Assembly (NCBI GenBank): GCA_003556955.1
Contig: PWQB01000501.1
Coordinates: 1 to 6,363, forward strand
Length of the DNA: 6,363 nt
Source of the DNA: Nostocaceae cyanobacterium CSSed10_463m
GTDB taxonomy: Bacteria > Cyanobacteriota > Cyanobacteriia > Cyanobacteriales > Nostocaceae
Direction: 5' to 3'
Of the stretch, positions 1-5,821 are shown in pieces. The first letter of the stretch is position 1; each line of letters starts with the position of its first letter. Below the pieces are notes generated by a model, which saw only the letters and a program-made list of their open reading frames with translations, did not search any database and had not been told where the DNA came from. Made by a program: the position numbers and the translations under genes.

Positions 1-476
1 CAAACTGTATCTTCTAAAGAAAAAGTGCCTTCCAAACCAGAACCGACAATCCACACAGTCTCTGGTTGTTTGTCCAGGAGATACTGCACCACCGCCGCCC
101 GATTAATCAAAGCTGCGGCCAGTACACTGGGGGAGTGTTCTATCCTTTGTAAGGCGCGAGTTCCATTGGTGGTACTGATAAATAATCGTCGCCCCTCGAC
201 TACTTCCCGTGTGCAGTCAAGAGGAGAGTTACCTAAATCAAAGTCAGCAACTTTAGCACCGCCGCGTTCTCCAGCTCGGAGTCGTTTTTCCGGGGGCCAT
301 TTTTCGCTGACTGCAATCAGTTGTTCTAAATCGCTGAAGACTTGCACAGCTTCGCCACCAGATGCCAAAACAGTAGCTATAGTGCTAGTAGCCCGCAAAA
401 CATCAACCGCGATCGCGCAGTCTGGAGTTTTGCCGATAGGAGTCAATTCCGGAGTGTGGTAAATGAATAGCTTCAC
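1..476 (-). CDS. comB: Probable 2-phosphosulfolactate phosphatase (ComB family), 5' part, truncated by window edge
   Basis: Reading the minus strand from a GTG at 476-474 gives 158 codons open to the window edge. The protein starts [20 protein letters not shown]. The ComB family hallmarks are in order: VDVLRATST near residues 24-32, GERGG at 69-73, LGNSP at 81-85 and TTNGT at 102-106. Known ComB proteins are about 240 residues, so roughly two thirds is present. In methanogens the enzyme is a Mg-dependent phosphatase that removes phosphate from 2-phosphosulfolactate during coenzyme M synthesis. Cyanobacteria are not known to make coenzyme M, so the physiological substrate here is uncertain. 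An in-frame stop (TAG) lies seven codons upstream of the GTG and there is no ATG between, so GTG is the most likely start; an AGCAGG stretch upstream is only a weak ribosome site. It is transcribed divergently from the blaI-like gene. Family assignment is strong; substrate is inferred. Confidence 0.9.
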   Translation of the reverse strand, partial: MKLFIYHTPELTPIGKTPDCAIAVDVLRATSTIATVLASGGEAVQVFSDLEQLIAVSEKWPPEKRLRAGERGGAKVADFDLGNSPLDCTREVVEGRRLFISTTNGTRALQRIEHSPSVLAAALINRAAVVQYLLDKQPETVWIVGSGLEGTFSLEDTV

Positions 477-558
477 GCGGTGGATAAACCTGCTCTAAAT
501 ACTATTGCCGAGATTACATTCTAATGGGTGTCATTCACCATAATCACAGTTAAATTCC

Positions 559-594
559 GAGTATTTCTTATCCTTAGACCAGAGTATTTCTTAT
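559..594. repeat. 13-bp exact direct repeat GAGTATTTCTTAT, 23-bp period
   Basis: The two identical 13-mers occupy 559-571 and 582-594, start to start 23 bp, near two helical turns. They lie about 85 to 120 bp upstream of the comB start and 160 to 195 bp upstream of the blaI-like start. Spaced repeats of this kind often bind dimeric or response-regulator proteins, but no protein is identified. Confidence 0.7.
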
Positions 595-685
595 ATATGG
601 TTGCAAAATTGATGCCAGCGCAGACAAACAAAGGTAATCTGAAAACAGAATAAATCCCAGCATAAACGGTTTTAATCCGCTATGA

Positions 686-728
686 CTTGGCAAAATAGAG
701 AGGAAATCTTGGCAATCCACAGATGCCA
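686..728. promoter_or_regulatory. Candidate operator: direct repeat CTTGGCAA with inverted TGCCA
   Basis: CTTGGCAA occurs at 686-693 and 708-715, with a 22-bp period. The second copy forms the dyad TGGCA-N9-TGCCA with 724-728. The cluster ends 26 bp before the ATG of the blaI-like gene, where an autorepressor or other regulator would be expected to bind. Repressors of the BlaI/MecI/CopY class normally autoregulate, but this sequence is not the classical TACA/TGTA operator, so the link is tentative. Confidence 0.35.
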
Positions 729-754
729 TCTCCACAATTCGTTACAAAATCAAT

Positions 755-1174
755 ATGGCACCTTTACCTGACTACCGCCCCAAACAAATGTCTGTAGGCC
801 CCTTGGAAGCAGAAATTTTGAATATCATCTGGGAACTGGGTTCAGCTACAGTCAAAGATGTACACGATCGCATTCTCTCAGACCCCAATCGGGAACTCGC
901 TTATACTTCTGTAACTACAGTTTTACGTCGTCTCACTGATAAAGGTTGGTTAGCCTGTAACAAACAAGGGCGAGCATTTTATTGGCTACCCAAGCTAACA
1001 AAGCAGCAAGCACAGGTAATTAAGGCGCATGACCAGTTACAGAAATTTCTCGCCGTGGGTAATCCTGATGTGATCGCCGCCTTTGCTGATAGTCTAGATG
1101 CAGCAGCCAGTGACCAACTCGAAGCGATCGCTCAACGCATTCAAGCCGCACGCCAAGCCAGGGAGGAACAATAA
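755..1174 (+). CDS. BlaI/MecI/CopY-family transcriptional repressor
   Basis: This 139-residue protein has the length and order of the penicillinase-repressor family. An N-terminal winged helix begins with SVGPLEAEILNIIWELG (13-29). The recognition helix is around AYTSVTTVLRRLTDKGWL (49-66) and the wing residues are near GRAFYWLP. A C-terminal helical region (about 82-139) is expected to dimerise. Family members bind dyad operators as dimers and are inactivated by proteolysis triggered by a partner M56 membrane protease (BlaR1/MecR1). That partner is encoded 2 bp downstream. No beta-lactamase or penicillin-binding protein gene is adjacent, so the target regulon is unknown. The start at 755 has no clear Shine-Dalgarno; an internal Met at residue 12 is possible but lacks one too, and starting at 755 gives a plausible N-terminal extension. 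Role as repressor is well supported by family; signal and targets are not visible. Confidence 0.93.
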   Translation: MAPLPDYRPKQMSVGPLEAEILNIIWELGSATVKDVHDRILSDPNRELAYTSVTTVLRRLTDKGWLACNKQGRAFYWLPKLTKQQAQVIKAHDQLQKFLAVGNPDVIAAFADSLDAAASDQLEAIAQRIQAARQAREEQ

Positions 1175-1176
1175 TC

Positions 1177-2022
1177 ATGCATCTGATGATGATTTTGACT
1201 GCGATCACAGTTGCTTGGAGTTTAAGACACTCTGGGAATCATCTCCAAGGTAATTGGGATATCCGATGGCGGCGATCGCTATTTTTATTTCTCTTCCCCC
1301 CATTGTTAATTTTTATGACGGCGATCGCAGTCCTCTTCATGGGGCCTCAAGGCAAAATGGGCGGGATACACACTGGCTGGTGGAGTTATGAACTAGCATT
1401 AATTCTGCTAGGATTTTTTGCCATTTTGTGCATTACTCTAGCCTTCCAAGGTTGCCAATCTGTAGAATCTGCCCGTAAATCTCCCCTAGTAAATATTCAG
1501 GGTAGACAAGTTAGATTACTGAACACAGACGCGCCCTTTGCGGGTCAAATAGGCTTTTGGCATCCAGAATTAGTCGTTAGTCAAGGATTGCTGCAAACCC
1601 TGTCTCCTGCCCATGTAGATAGTGTTTTAGCGCATGAACAAGGACACTACCATTACCGAGATACATTTTGGTTTTTCTGGCTGGGTTGGGTACGCGCTTG
1701 TACCACTTGGCTACCCAATACAGATGCTTTGTGGGAGGAACTCTTAGCTTTGCGTGAATTACGGGCGGACAGTTACGCAGCTTCCCAGGTAGATCCTTTG
1801 CTATTAGCAGAGTCATTGCTGATGGTGGTGAGTAATAGCAGTAGCAGTGTATCATCAGAAATTTGCTGTGCGGCTTTAGGGGCTAGTGGAAGCGACCGCT
1901 TAGAACAGAGAATAGAAGCTTTATTAGCACCACCAGAACCCACAGCAGAAATCAACTCTCAATATTGGCATAGTTTTCTTTTAGCATTTCTACCGCTATT
2001 GAGCGTCATATTTCATACTTAA
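1177..2022 (+). CDS. M56-family (BlaR1/MecR1-type) membrane zinc metallopeptidase without sensor domain
   Basis: This 281-residue integral membrane protein carries the zinc motif HEQGH at 153-157. A downstream ELRAD (194-198) supplies the likely third ligand, Glu194, as in gluzincins. Hydrophobic segments lie near residues 1-15, 34-56 and 70-90, around the WFFWLGW stretch after the active site, and at the C-terminus (266-280). In BlaR1/MecR1 this domain is followed by an extracellular penicillin-binding sensor domain; here the protein stops soon after the protease domain, so beta-lactam acylation cannot be its trigger. The start is well defined: GGGAGGA at 1161-1167 lies inside the end of the repressor gene, ten bases before the ATG, and the two-base gap indicates translational coupling. 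It probably cleaves or inactivates the BlaI-like repressor at the inner membrane in response to an unknown signal. Family call is firm; substrate is inferred from the gene pair. Confidence 0.9.
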   Translation: MHLMMILTAITVAWSLRHSGNHLQGNWDIRWRRSLFLFLFPPLLIFMTAIAVLFMGPQGKMGGIHTGWWSYELALILLGFFAILCITLAFQGCQSVESARKSPLVNIQGRQVRLLNTDAPFAGQIGFWHPELVVSQGLLQTLSPAHVDSVLAHEQGHYHYRDTFWFFWLGWVRACTTWLPNTDALWEELLALRELRADSYAASQVDPLLLAESLLMVVSNSSSSVSSEICCAALGASGSDRLEQRIEALLAPPEPTAEINSQYWHSFLLAFLPLLSVIFHT

Positions 2023-2060
2023 ATGGCTAAAAGTAGCGAAGCTGTCACCCACCGCCAGGC

Positions 2061-2090
2061 AAGTCCTGAGAAACCTATGGAACAGGACTT
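2061..2090. repeat. Hairpin AAGTCCTG / CAGGACTT next to the inverted-repeat element
   Basis: AAGTCCTG at 2061-2068 is the exact reverse complement of CAGGACTT at 2083-2090, with a 14-base loop. The right arm is also part of the left terminal repeat of the 2084-2174 element, so 2061-2068 looks like an additional partial arm. It lies just past the M56 gene stop and could help end plus-strand transcription, although no T-run follows. Confidence 0.55.
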
Positions 2091-2174
2091 ACGCAAAAAC
2101 TCTCTCAAACCCCTATTCCTCTGTGTCCTCTGCGTCTCTGTGGTTCGTTCTTCCGTAATTCTTGCGTAAGTCCT
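2084..2174. mobile_element. 91-bp MITE-like element with 13-bp terminal inverted repeats
   Basis: The left end AGGACTTACGCAA (2084-2096) is a perfect inverted match to TTGCGTAAGTCCT (2162-2174). The interior is a pyrimidine-rich stretch with the CTCTGTG/CCTCTGCG/TCTCTGTGG pattern that I recall as a frequent intergenic repeat in Nostoc-type genomes. CCTATGGAA occurs at 2074-2082 and again at 2172-2180; this resembles a 9-bp target duplication, although the right copy overlaps the arm by three bases. No protein is encoded, so movement would need a transposase acting in trans. The element sits between two convergent operons. The structure is seen directly; mobility is inference, and a simple palindromic repeat is the alternative. 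Confidence 0.6.
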
Positions 2175-2192
2175 ATGGAATTAGAAAATTAA

Positions 2193-2459
2193 TCACCAAT
2201 CACTAACACTATTTTCATCCCAGATTTCTAGTTCTATATCCTGGAGGTAATTGATAGCATCATCTATCTGTGTTGCAAAACCTTGTAAATCCAGTTCAAA
2301 CCAACCGTCACCTACAGCATTTGCACCCAAAATTGCTGCTGTAATATTAATTGTTAAACCGTAGTCTGAAACTAAACGCGAAATGATCGGTTCTTGATGA
2401 AAATTTCTGGAAATTCGCAGGCGAATTTGTTTGTGAATGATCTGATCGTCAGTAACCAT
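2193..2459 (-). CDS. NIL-domain small protein, partner of SbpA
   Basis: The 88-residue protein begins MVTDDQIIHKQIRLRISRNF and continues as a single ferredoxin-like NIL domain, with pattern EPIISRLVSDYGLTINITAA, a glycine-rich turn (AVGDGWFELDL, 49-59) and a C-terminal helix (ATQIDDAINYLQD). NIL domains occur at the C-terminus of MetN-type methionine ABC ATPases, where they bind ligand and inhibit transport. Stand-alone versions accompany sulfate permease genes in cyanobacteria. A longer frame reaches 2678 but overlaps sbpA; the start at 2459 is preferred because AAAGG lies about ten bases upstream (2470-2474) and the domain starts there. The gene follows sbpA in the same direction with a 76-bp gap, so the two are probably cotranscribed. 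A role in sensing sulfur ligands or regulating sulfate uptake is inferred. Confidence 0.85.
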   Translation of the reverse strand: MVTDDQIIHKQIRLRISRNFHQEPIISRLVSDYGLTINITAAILGANAVGDGWFELDLQGFATQIDDAINYLQDIELEIWDENSVSDW

Positions 2460-2506
2460 ATTCAAATTACCTTTTTTCAGAAATGAAGGTAGACTGTGGG
2501 TTTGAA

Positions 2507-2519
2507 ACGGTGATACCGT
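2507..2519. repeat. Small intercistronic hairpin ACGGT-GAT-ACCGT
   Basis: A perfect 5-bp stem with a 3-base loop lies in the 76-bp gap between sbpA and the NIL gene. There is no good T-run on the minus strand after it, so it is not a convincing terminator. It could stabilise the sbpA 3' end or reduce read-through, or be chance. Confidence 0.3.
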
Positions 2520-2535
2520 CGAGATAAGAGTTAGA

Positions 2536-3609
2536 CTAGCGGCGGGTAATATTGGCTTGAATGTCGTCAAAGATTGCGCCATCGGCAAAGAATTTGGGAC
2601 TAACTTGATTCCAACCGCCAAAGTCTGCAATGGTGAACAGGTTGGAGACTTCGGGATATTTATCGGAAAATTCCGCAACTACTGCCGGTATTACAGGTCG
2701 GAATCCGACTTTGGCAAACTCGCGCTGGGCTTCGGGGGTAAAGAGAAACTGGACAAAGGCTTCCGCTACCTCGCGGGTTCCTCGCTTATCCACATAGCTA
2801 TCTACTACGGCAATGGGGTTATCGATGGAGATATTAATTTCGGGAACTACGTAAGGAAGATTCTGTCCCTGTTGTTGAGCTAGGATGACTTCGTTCTCAT
2901 AGTTGATCAGGCTATCTCCCTGTTGTTGGACGAAAAATGCATCAGTTGCTTCACGGGCATCTCTTGGTAGAACTGGCACGTTGCCGTAGACTTTAGTTAC
3001 AAAAGCTTTGGCTTGTTCTTCAGTGCCGCCTGTTTTGATCACCTTCCCCCACAAGGCCATGAAGTTCCAACGAGCGCCACCGGAGGTTTTGGGGTTAGCG
3101 GTGATCACGCTGACATCATCACGGGCTAAATCGTCCCAGTCTTGAATATTTTTAGGGTTGCCTTCGCGAGTAACGATCACGCCTACAGAGCGGTGGACAA
3201 TACCATCGTTGTTAGGTGTCTTTTTCTCCCAGCCTGGTTGAATCAGTCCGGCATCCTGGATCTGCAAGGTATCTGCCGATAGTGCTAGGGCTACTACATC
3301 GGCTTCTAAGCCATCAATCACTGCACGGGTTTGGGAGCCTGAGCCGCCATAGCTTTGGTTAAATCTGACAGTTTGTCCGGTTTTTTCTTGCCATTGTTTG
3401 GTAAATAGGGGAATAATTTTTTGATATGCAGCGCGGGTGACGGCATAGCTCACTAGAGTCAGTTCTTTTGTTTCTGAAGTACCGCCACTATTACCAGGAG
3501 AAGGAGAGCAGGCAGAGATCACCGCACTTAAACTGATACCTACCAAAAACAGCGAAATCAAGCTTTTTAAAGACGTGAGTTTCCATCGATTCCAATTATC
3601 TTGCCACAT
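2536..3609 (-). CDS. sbpA: Sulfate-binding periplasmic lipoprotein SbpA
   Basis: This 357-residue protein is the substrate-binding part of the sulfate/thiosulfate ABC importer (with CysT, CysW and CysA). The N-terminus has a hydrophobic signal segment (about 14-32) ending in a lipobox ISAC with Cys34, so it is probably a lipoprotein. Family signatures are clear: NQSYGGSGSQTRAV (84-97), DVVALALSAD, and the sulfate-binding protein signature NPKTSGGAR at 172-180. The C-terminal part contains NPIAVVDSYVDKRG and FVQFLFTPEAQ, typical of these proteins. Length fits the family. The ATG at 3609 has AAGG at 3615-3618, giving good ribosome spacing. A promoter candidate lies about 75-105 bp upstream. The NIL gene follows, but the permease genes cysT, cysW and cysA are not in the window and must be elsewhere. 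Expression is expected to rise under sulfur limitation (family knowledge); no regulator site is identified. Confidence 0.96.
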   Translation of the reverse strand: MWQDNWNRWKLTSLKSLISLFLVGISLSAVISACSPSPGNSGGTSETKELTLVSYAVTRAAYQKIIPLFTKQWQEKTGQTVRFNQSYGGSGSQTRAVIDGLEADVVALALSADTLQIQDAGLIQPGWEKKTPNNDGIVHRSVGVIVTREGNPKNIQDWDDLARDDVSVITANPKTSGGARWNFMALWGKVIKTGGTEEQAKAFVTKVYGNVPVLPRDAREATDAFFVQQQGDSLINYENEVILAQQQGQNLPYVVPEINISIDNPIAVVDSYVDKRGTREVAEAFVQFLFTPEAQREFAKVGFRPVIPAVVAEFSDKYPEVSNLFTIADFGGWNQVSPKFFADGAIFDDIQANITRR

Positions 3610-3683
3610 ACTAACCTTATGCTCCTGAATTTAATCTACAGTTAATCGGTCGAGTTGTGCGGGTTTATTAGGCTTAGTGATCG

Positions 3684-3712
3684 ATAATACAGATAATTAA
3701 ATAAAATAGCAA
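3684..3712 (-). promoter_or_regulatory. Candidate sigma70-type promoter of sbpA
   Basis: On the minus strand, TTGCTA (3712-3707) and TATTAT (3689-3684) are separated by exactly 17 bases. Transcription would start near 3677 and leave a leader of about 68 bases before the sbpA ATG. Each box matches the consensus at four or five positions in an AT-rich region, so chance cannot be excluded. Confidence 0.45.
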
Positions 3713-4077
3713 GATAATCACCACATTCTTGATTGGGATTATGGGGATTATCTTTTGAGTAGGGAGTAAGCTTGCCGTGAGCCTAGCCGTTTGCGTAGCA
3801 TTCCGAAGGGTAAGGGAGTGTGGAAAATAGCTATAGGTTAATATTCAGGACTCAGCATGAATAGGGGGAAAATTAAACCTTGTTTACTTTGAGAACTGTA
3901 GTTTTTAGTCAAGATGGTGAGATTGCTTCCTTACGTCGCAATGACAAAAACTCCACTTTTCATGATGGACAAGGTTTAGATAAAACTCTTGTGGAAGAGG
4001 GCAAAGATGACCGCCCATGTTCTGCCAGTCAAATCTTAGAATCCCACAGGCGATCGCTCATCAAAAAACCATCAAAG
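3713..4077. other. Non-coding, repeat-derived intergenic stretch
   Basis: I see no supportable gene here. At about 3772-3811 there is a GC-rich run including TTGCGTAGCATTCCGAAGGG, resembling a degenerate copy of the GCGTAGC/TCCGAAGGA repeats of Nostoc-type genomes. At 3919-3945 the sequence around GATTGCTTCCTTACGTCGCAATGAC resembles another dispersed repeat (GATTGCTTCG...CGCAATGAC). A HIP1 octamer lies at 4050-4057. An open frame over 3880-4137 runs through the second repeat and the tRNA terminator and is not believed to be a gene. Repeat-family assignments are from memory. Confidence 0.55.
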
Positions 4078-4122
4078 CAAAAAGTCCGAAGCCGGGTTGT
4101 TTTCCCTCTATGCTTCAGACTT
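4078..4122 (-). terminator. Rho-independent terminator downstream of tRNA-Asn
   Basis: Read on the minus strand, AAGTCTGAAGC (4122-4112) pairs with GCTTCGGACTT (4092-4082) over 11 bp, with one G-U pair. A GGG/CCC pairing is possible inside the loop, and a run of five T follows (4083-4079). It begins about 20 bases after the tRNA 3' end, so it should terminate the tRNA transcript. Confidence 0.8.
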
Positions 4123-4142
4123 CTTGAGATTATTTAATTAAA

Positions 4143-4214
<72 letters not shown>

Positions 4215-4230
4215 ACGCTCACAATTAAAC

Positions 4231-4259
4231 ATCTTAAGGCTAAATCTAGGATTTGGCAA
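4231..4259 (-). promoter_or_regulatory. Promoter of tRNA-Asn
   Basis: On the minus strand TTGCCA (4259-4254, five of six consensus bases) is followed after exactly 17 bases by TAAGAT (4236-4231, four of six). The expected start near 4224 gives a leader of about ten bases before the tRNA 5' end, which is normal for a tRNA gene. Confidence 0.7.
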
Positions 4260-4358
4260 GTCTTTTTTTAAACTTTTTTTTAGCAGAGATTTAATTCCCA
4301 TAACATTATAACCAAAACCCCCTCTGGTGGCTGGTTACAGGCTTTTGAATTTTAGGAT

Positions 4359-4910
4359 CTACTGTAATCCCATGCGTAATTCCGTTAGTCGCTGCCGGGC
4401 TTTAGCATCAATAGAGTTGGCTAAGAACCTACTTTTGGATTGATTGCGCTTTTGATATTTATGTCGCATCCGACAAACTGTAGTTTCTACCTCACCACAT
4501 AATTGCTGTGCCGACAACCATTCAGCACCATAGCCCTGTACCATCAGCTGCTGTGCGCGGTCTGAGGTAGCAACAATCACGCGATGAATCAGAGATTGCG
4601 CCCTTTCATAGCGCAGAGATGCACATGATTTTTCAATATAGGTGTCTGCCGTTTGCCCAAACTCTGTGTAATGAACTGATAAGAGTTCTGTGATAATTTC
4701 TTTATTACTAGAGGCTTTATTGTAGTGGGCATCAAAAACTATTTGAGTTTCATAACCTTGAAAAGAGCTGTAACTAGTCATGGCTTCCACCAATTCCCAG
4801 CGTGCGGCCTCTAATCCTGCATGATCACGGGTTTTTTTCAGGCAAGGCCAAGCGCCAATTATATTGTAGCCGTCTACTAACAAGACAGCTTGGAGTAAGG
4901 AACGAGGCAT
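4359..4910 (-). CDS. YacP/Rae1-like NYN-domain putative ribonuclease
   Basis: This 183-residue protein matches the YacP-like NYN family. LLVDGYNIIGAWP (10-22) carries Asp13 and Asn16. IVFDAHYN (57-64) gives Asp60. QTADTYIEK (86-94) gives Asp89, and VATSDRAQQ (113-121) gives Asp117. These acidic residues form the PIN-like metal site of NYN nucleases. In Bacillus subtilis the homologue Rae1 is a ribosome-associated endonuclease that cuts certain mRNAs. The C-terminal tail is basic (RHKYQKRNQSKSR, about 149-161), which suits RNA binding. The start at 4910 has no strong ribosome site upstream. It lies between the ABC ATPase terminator and tRNA-Asn and is probably transcribed alone; no clear terminator follows it. 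The fold is confident; the RNA target is unknown. Confidence 0.88.
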   Translation of the reverse strand: MPRSLLQAVLLVDGYNIIGAWPCLKKTRDHAGLEAARWELVEAMTSYSSFQGYETQIVFDAHYNKASSNKEIITELLSVHYTEFGQTADTYIEKSCASLRYERAQSLIHRVIVATSDRAQQLMVQGYGAEWLSAQQLCGEVETTVCRMRHKYQKRNQSKSRFLANSIDAKARQRLTELRMGLQ

Positions 4911-5049
4911 GGTTTTTAATCACAGTTATCTAGAGTTAACAAAATTCATTCATAACTCTCATAGTAATTGAAGTATTCTATGTAACTCTATGCTACAAAT
5001 TAGTGAAAAATGTGATGCGATGACATAGTTTTTCTGGAAAAACCTTGCC

Positions 5050-5077
5050 TAAAAAGAAAAGCGCCTGAATTAGGCGC
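5050..5077 (-). terminator. Rho-independent terminator of the UPF0367-ABC ATPase operon
   Basis: Read on the minus strand, GCGCCT (5077-5072) and AGGCGC (5066-5061) form a 6-bp GC-rich stem with a 5-base loop, followed by TTTTCTTTTT (5060-5051). It lies about 50 bases past the ATPase stop codon and separates that operon from the YacP-like gene. Confidence 0.85.
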
Positions 5078-5127
5078 GTTGCAATTGTTAGTAATTATTC
5101 AAAAACAGGATGGTAGAAAATGGGAGT

Positions 5128-5805
5128 TTAAGCAGTTCCATCATCCATTGTCATCAAACGTTGTTTAAGACGTTCAGGTTCACCCTGATCGATCAAACGG
5201 CCTTTTTCTAGTAAAAAAGCACCATCACAGTAATTCAACTCATCTAGGCGATGAGTTACCCACAGGGCTGTAATTCCCCGACTTTTGACTAGGTTACGGA
5301 CACCAGCCACCAAGTCTAATTGGCTATCTGGATCGAGTAAAGCAGTGGGTTCATCTAATAGTAAGATTTCACAACGCCGAGCGATCGCACCGGCGATCGC
5401 CACTCGCTGTTTTTGTCCCCCACTCAAAGCGTAAATCGGGCGTAATTGTAGGGCAGACAAATTTACCGACCCTAAAGCCTCCTCAACCCTTTTTCTTACC
5501 GTAGCAGGTGGTAACTTTTCCTCCACAAGTCCAAAAGCCACGTCAGCACCAACAGTTGGCATTACCAATTGATGATCAGGATTTTGAAAGACAAAGCCAA
5601 CGGGTTCTGAAACCTTAATTTCACCAGACTGAGGAGCTAATAGCCCAGCCAGTAGGCGGAGTAATGTAGATTTGCCACTGCCATTTGTACCCAAAAGCAT
5701 CCAAAACTCACCCACAGGAACTTCCAGAGAGCAAGATTGAATTGCCTTCGCCCCACTAGGCCAATTAAAATTTAAATCCTTGACCTCAATGCCAACTTCT
5801 GACAT
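5128..5805 (-). CDS. ABC transporter ATP-binding protein, ECF/CbiO-type
   Basis: This 225-residue cytosolic ATPase has all the motor motifs. Walker A is GTNGSGKST (39-47), the Q-loop FQNPDHQL has Gln74, the signature is LSGGQ (127-131), Walker B is ILLLDEP (147-153) with Glu152, the D-loop is ALLD and the switch histidine is His185. The NPDHQLVMPTVGADVAFGL pattern is typical of cobalt/ECF-type ATPases (CbiO/EcfA), which drive vitamin or metal uptake with a T component and an S component. No membrane partner lies in the window. AAGGG at 5812-5816 is well spaced for the ATG at 5805. The gene follows the UPF0367 gene by 16 bp and ends at a strong terminator, so the two form an operon. At 225 residues it is slightly shorter than many EcfA proteins, lacking C-terminal extension. 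Transported substrate is unknown; relation to plastid NAP14/ABCI11-type ATPases is possible. Confidence 0.9.
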   Translation of the reverse strand: MSEVGIEVKDLNFNWPSGAKAIQSCSLEVPVGEFWMLLGTNGSGKSTLLRLLAGLLAPQSGEIKVSEPVGFVFQNPDHQLVMPTVGADVAFGLVEEKLPPATVRKRVEEALGSVNLSALQLRPIYALSGGQKQRVAIAGAIARRCEILLLDEPTALLDPDSQLDLVAGVRNLVKSRGITALWVTHRLDELNYCDGAFLLEKGRLIDQGEPERLKQRLMTMDDGTA

Positions 5806-5821
5806 TTTTATCCCTTAGTAG

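Larger units (their letters stand above)
477..754. promoter_or_regulatory. Divergent intergenic control region between comB and the blaI-like gene
   Basis: About 280 bp without a gene must contain promoters for both flanking operons. It holds two sets of exact direct repeats: GAGTATTTCTTAT at 559-571 and 582-594, and CTTGGCAA at 686-693 and 708-715. The second CTTGGCAA copy is also half of an inverted repeat (TGGCA-N9-TGCCA, 710-728). I could not pick out a convincing -35/-10 pair for either gene, and no BlaI operator matching the TACA-N2-TGTA type is evident. That the repeats bind regulators is inference. Confidence 0.5.

Noticed and set aside
25..462. 145-residue plus-strand open frame
   Set aside because: It is the shadow of comB on the opposite strand, whose translation shows clear family motifs; the plus-strand product has no recognisable features.
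638..649. Short dyad TCTG-AAAA-CAGA upstream of the blaI-like gene
   Set aside because: Only four base pairs with no extension, expected by chance in a region of this size.
2023..2169. Short plus-strand frame (about 48 residues) beginning right after the M56 stop
   Set aside because: Most of it, including the PLFLCVLCVSVV stretch, is translation of the inverted-repeat element, and there is no independent ribosome site or domain.
2460..2678. N-terminal extension of the NIL protein into sbpA
   Set aside because: The extension overlaps the sbpA 3' end in another frame, and a good ribosome site precedes the internal ATG at 2459 where the NIL domain begins.
3880..4137. 85-residue plus-strand open frame
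   Set aside because: It crosses a dispersed repeat-like segment and the tRNA-Asn terminator hairpin, lacks a Shine-Dalgarno and has no recognisable domain.
4261..4282. Two T-runs (near 4263-4269 and 4274-4281) considered as a terminator
   Set aside because: No stable stem precedes them on the plus strand, and on the minus strand, where the neighbouring genes lie, they read as A-runs.
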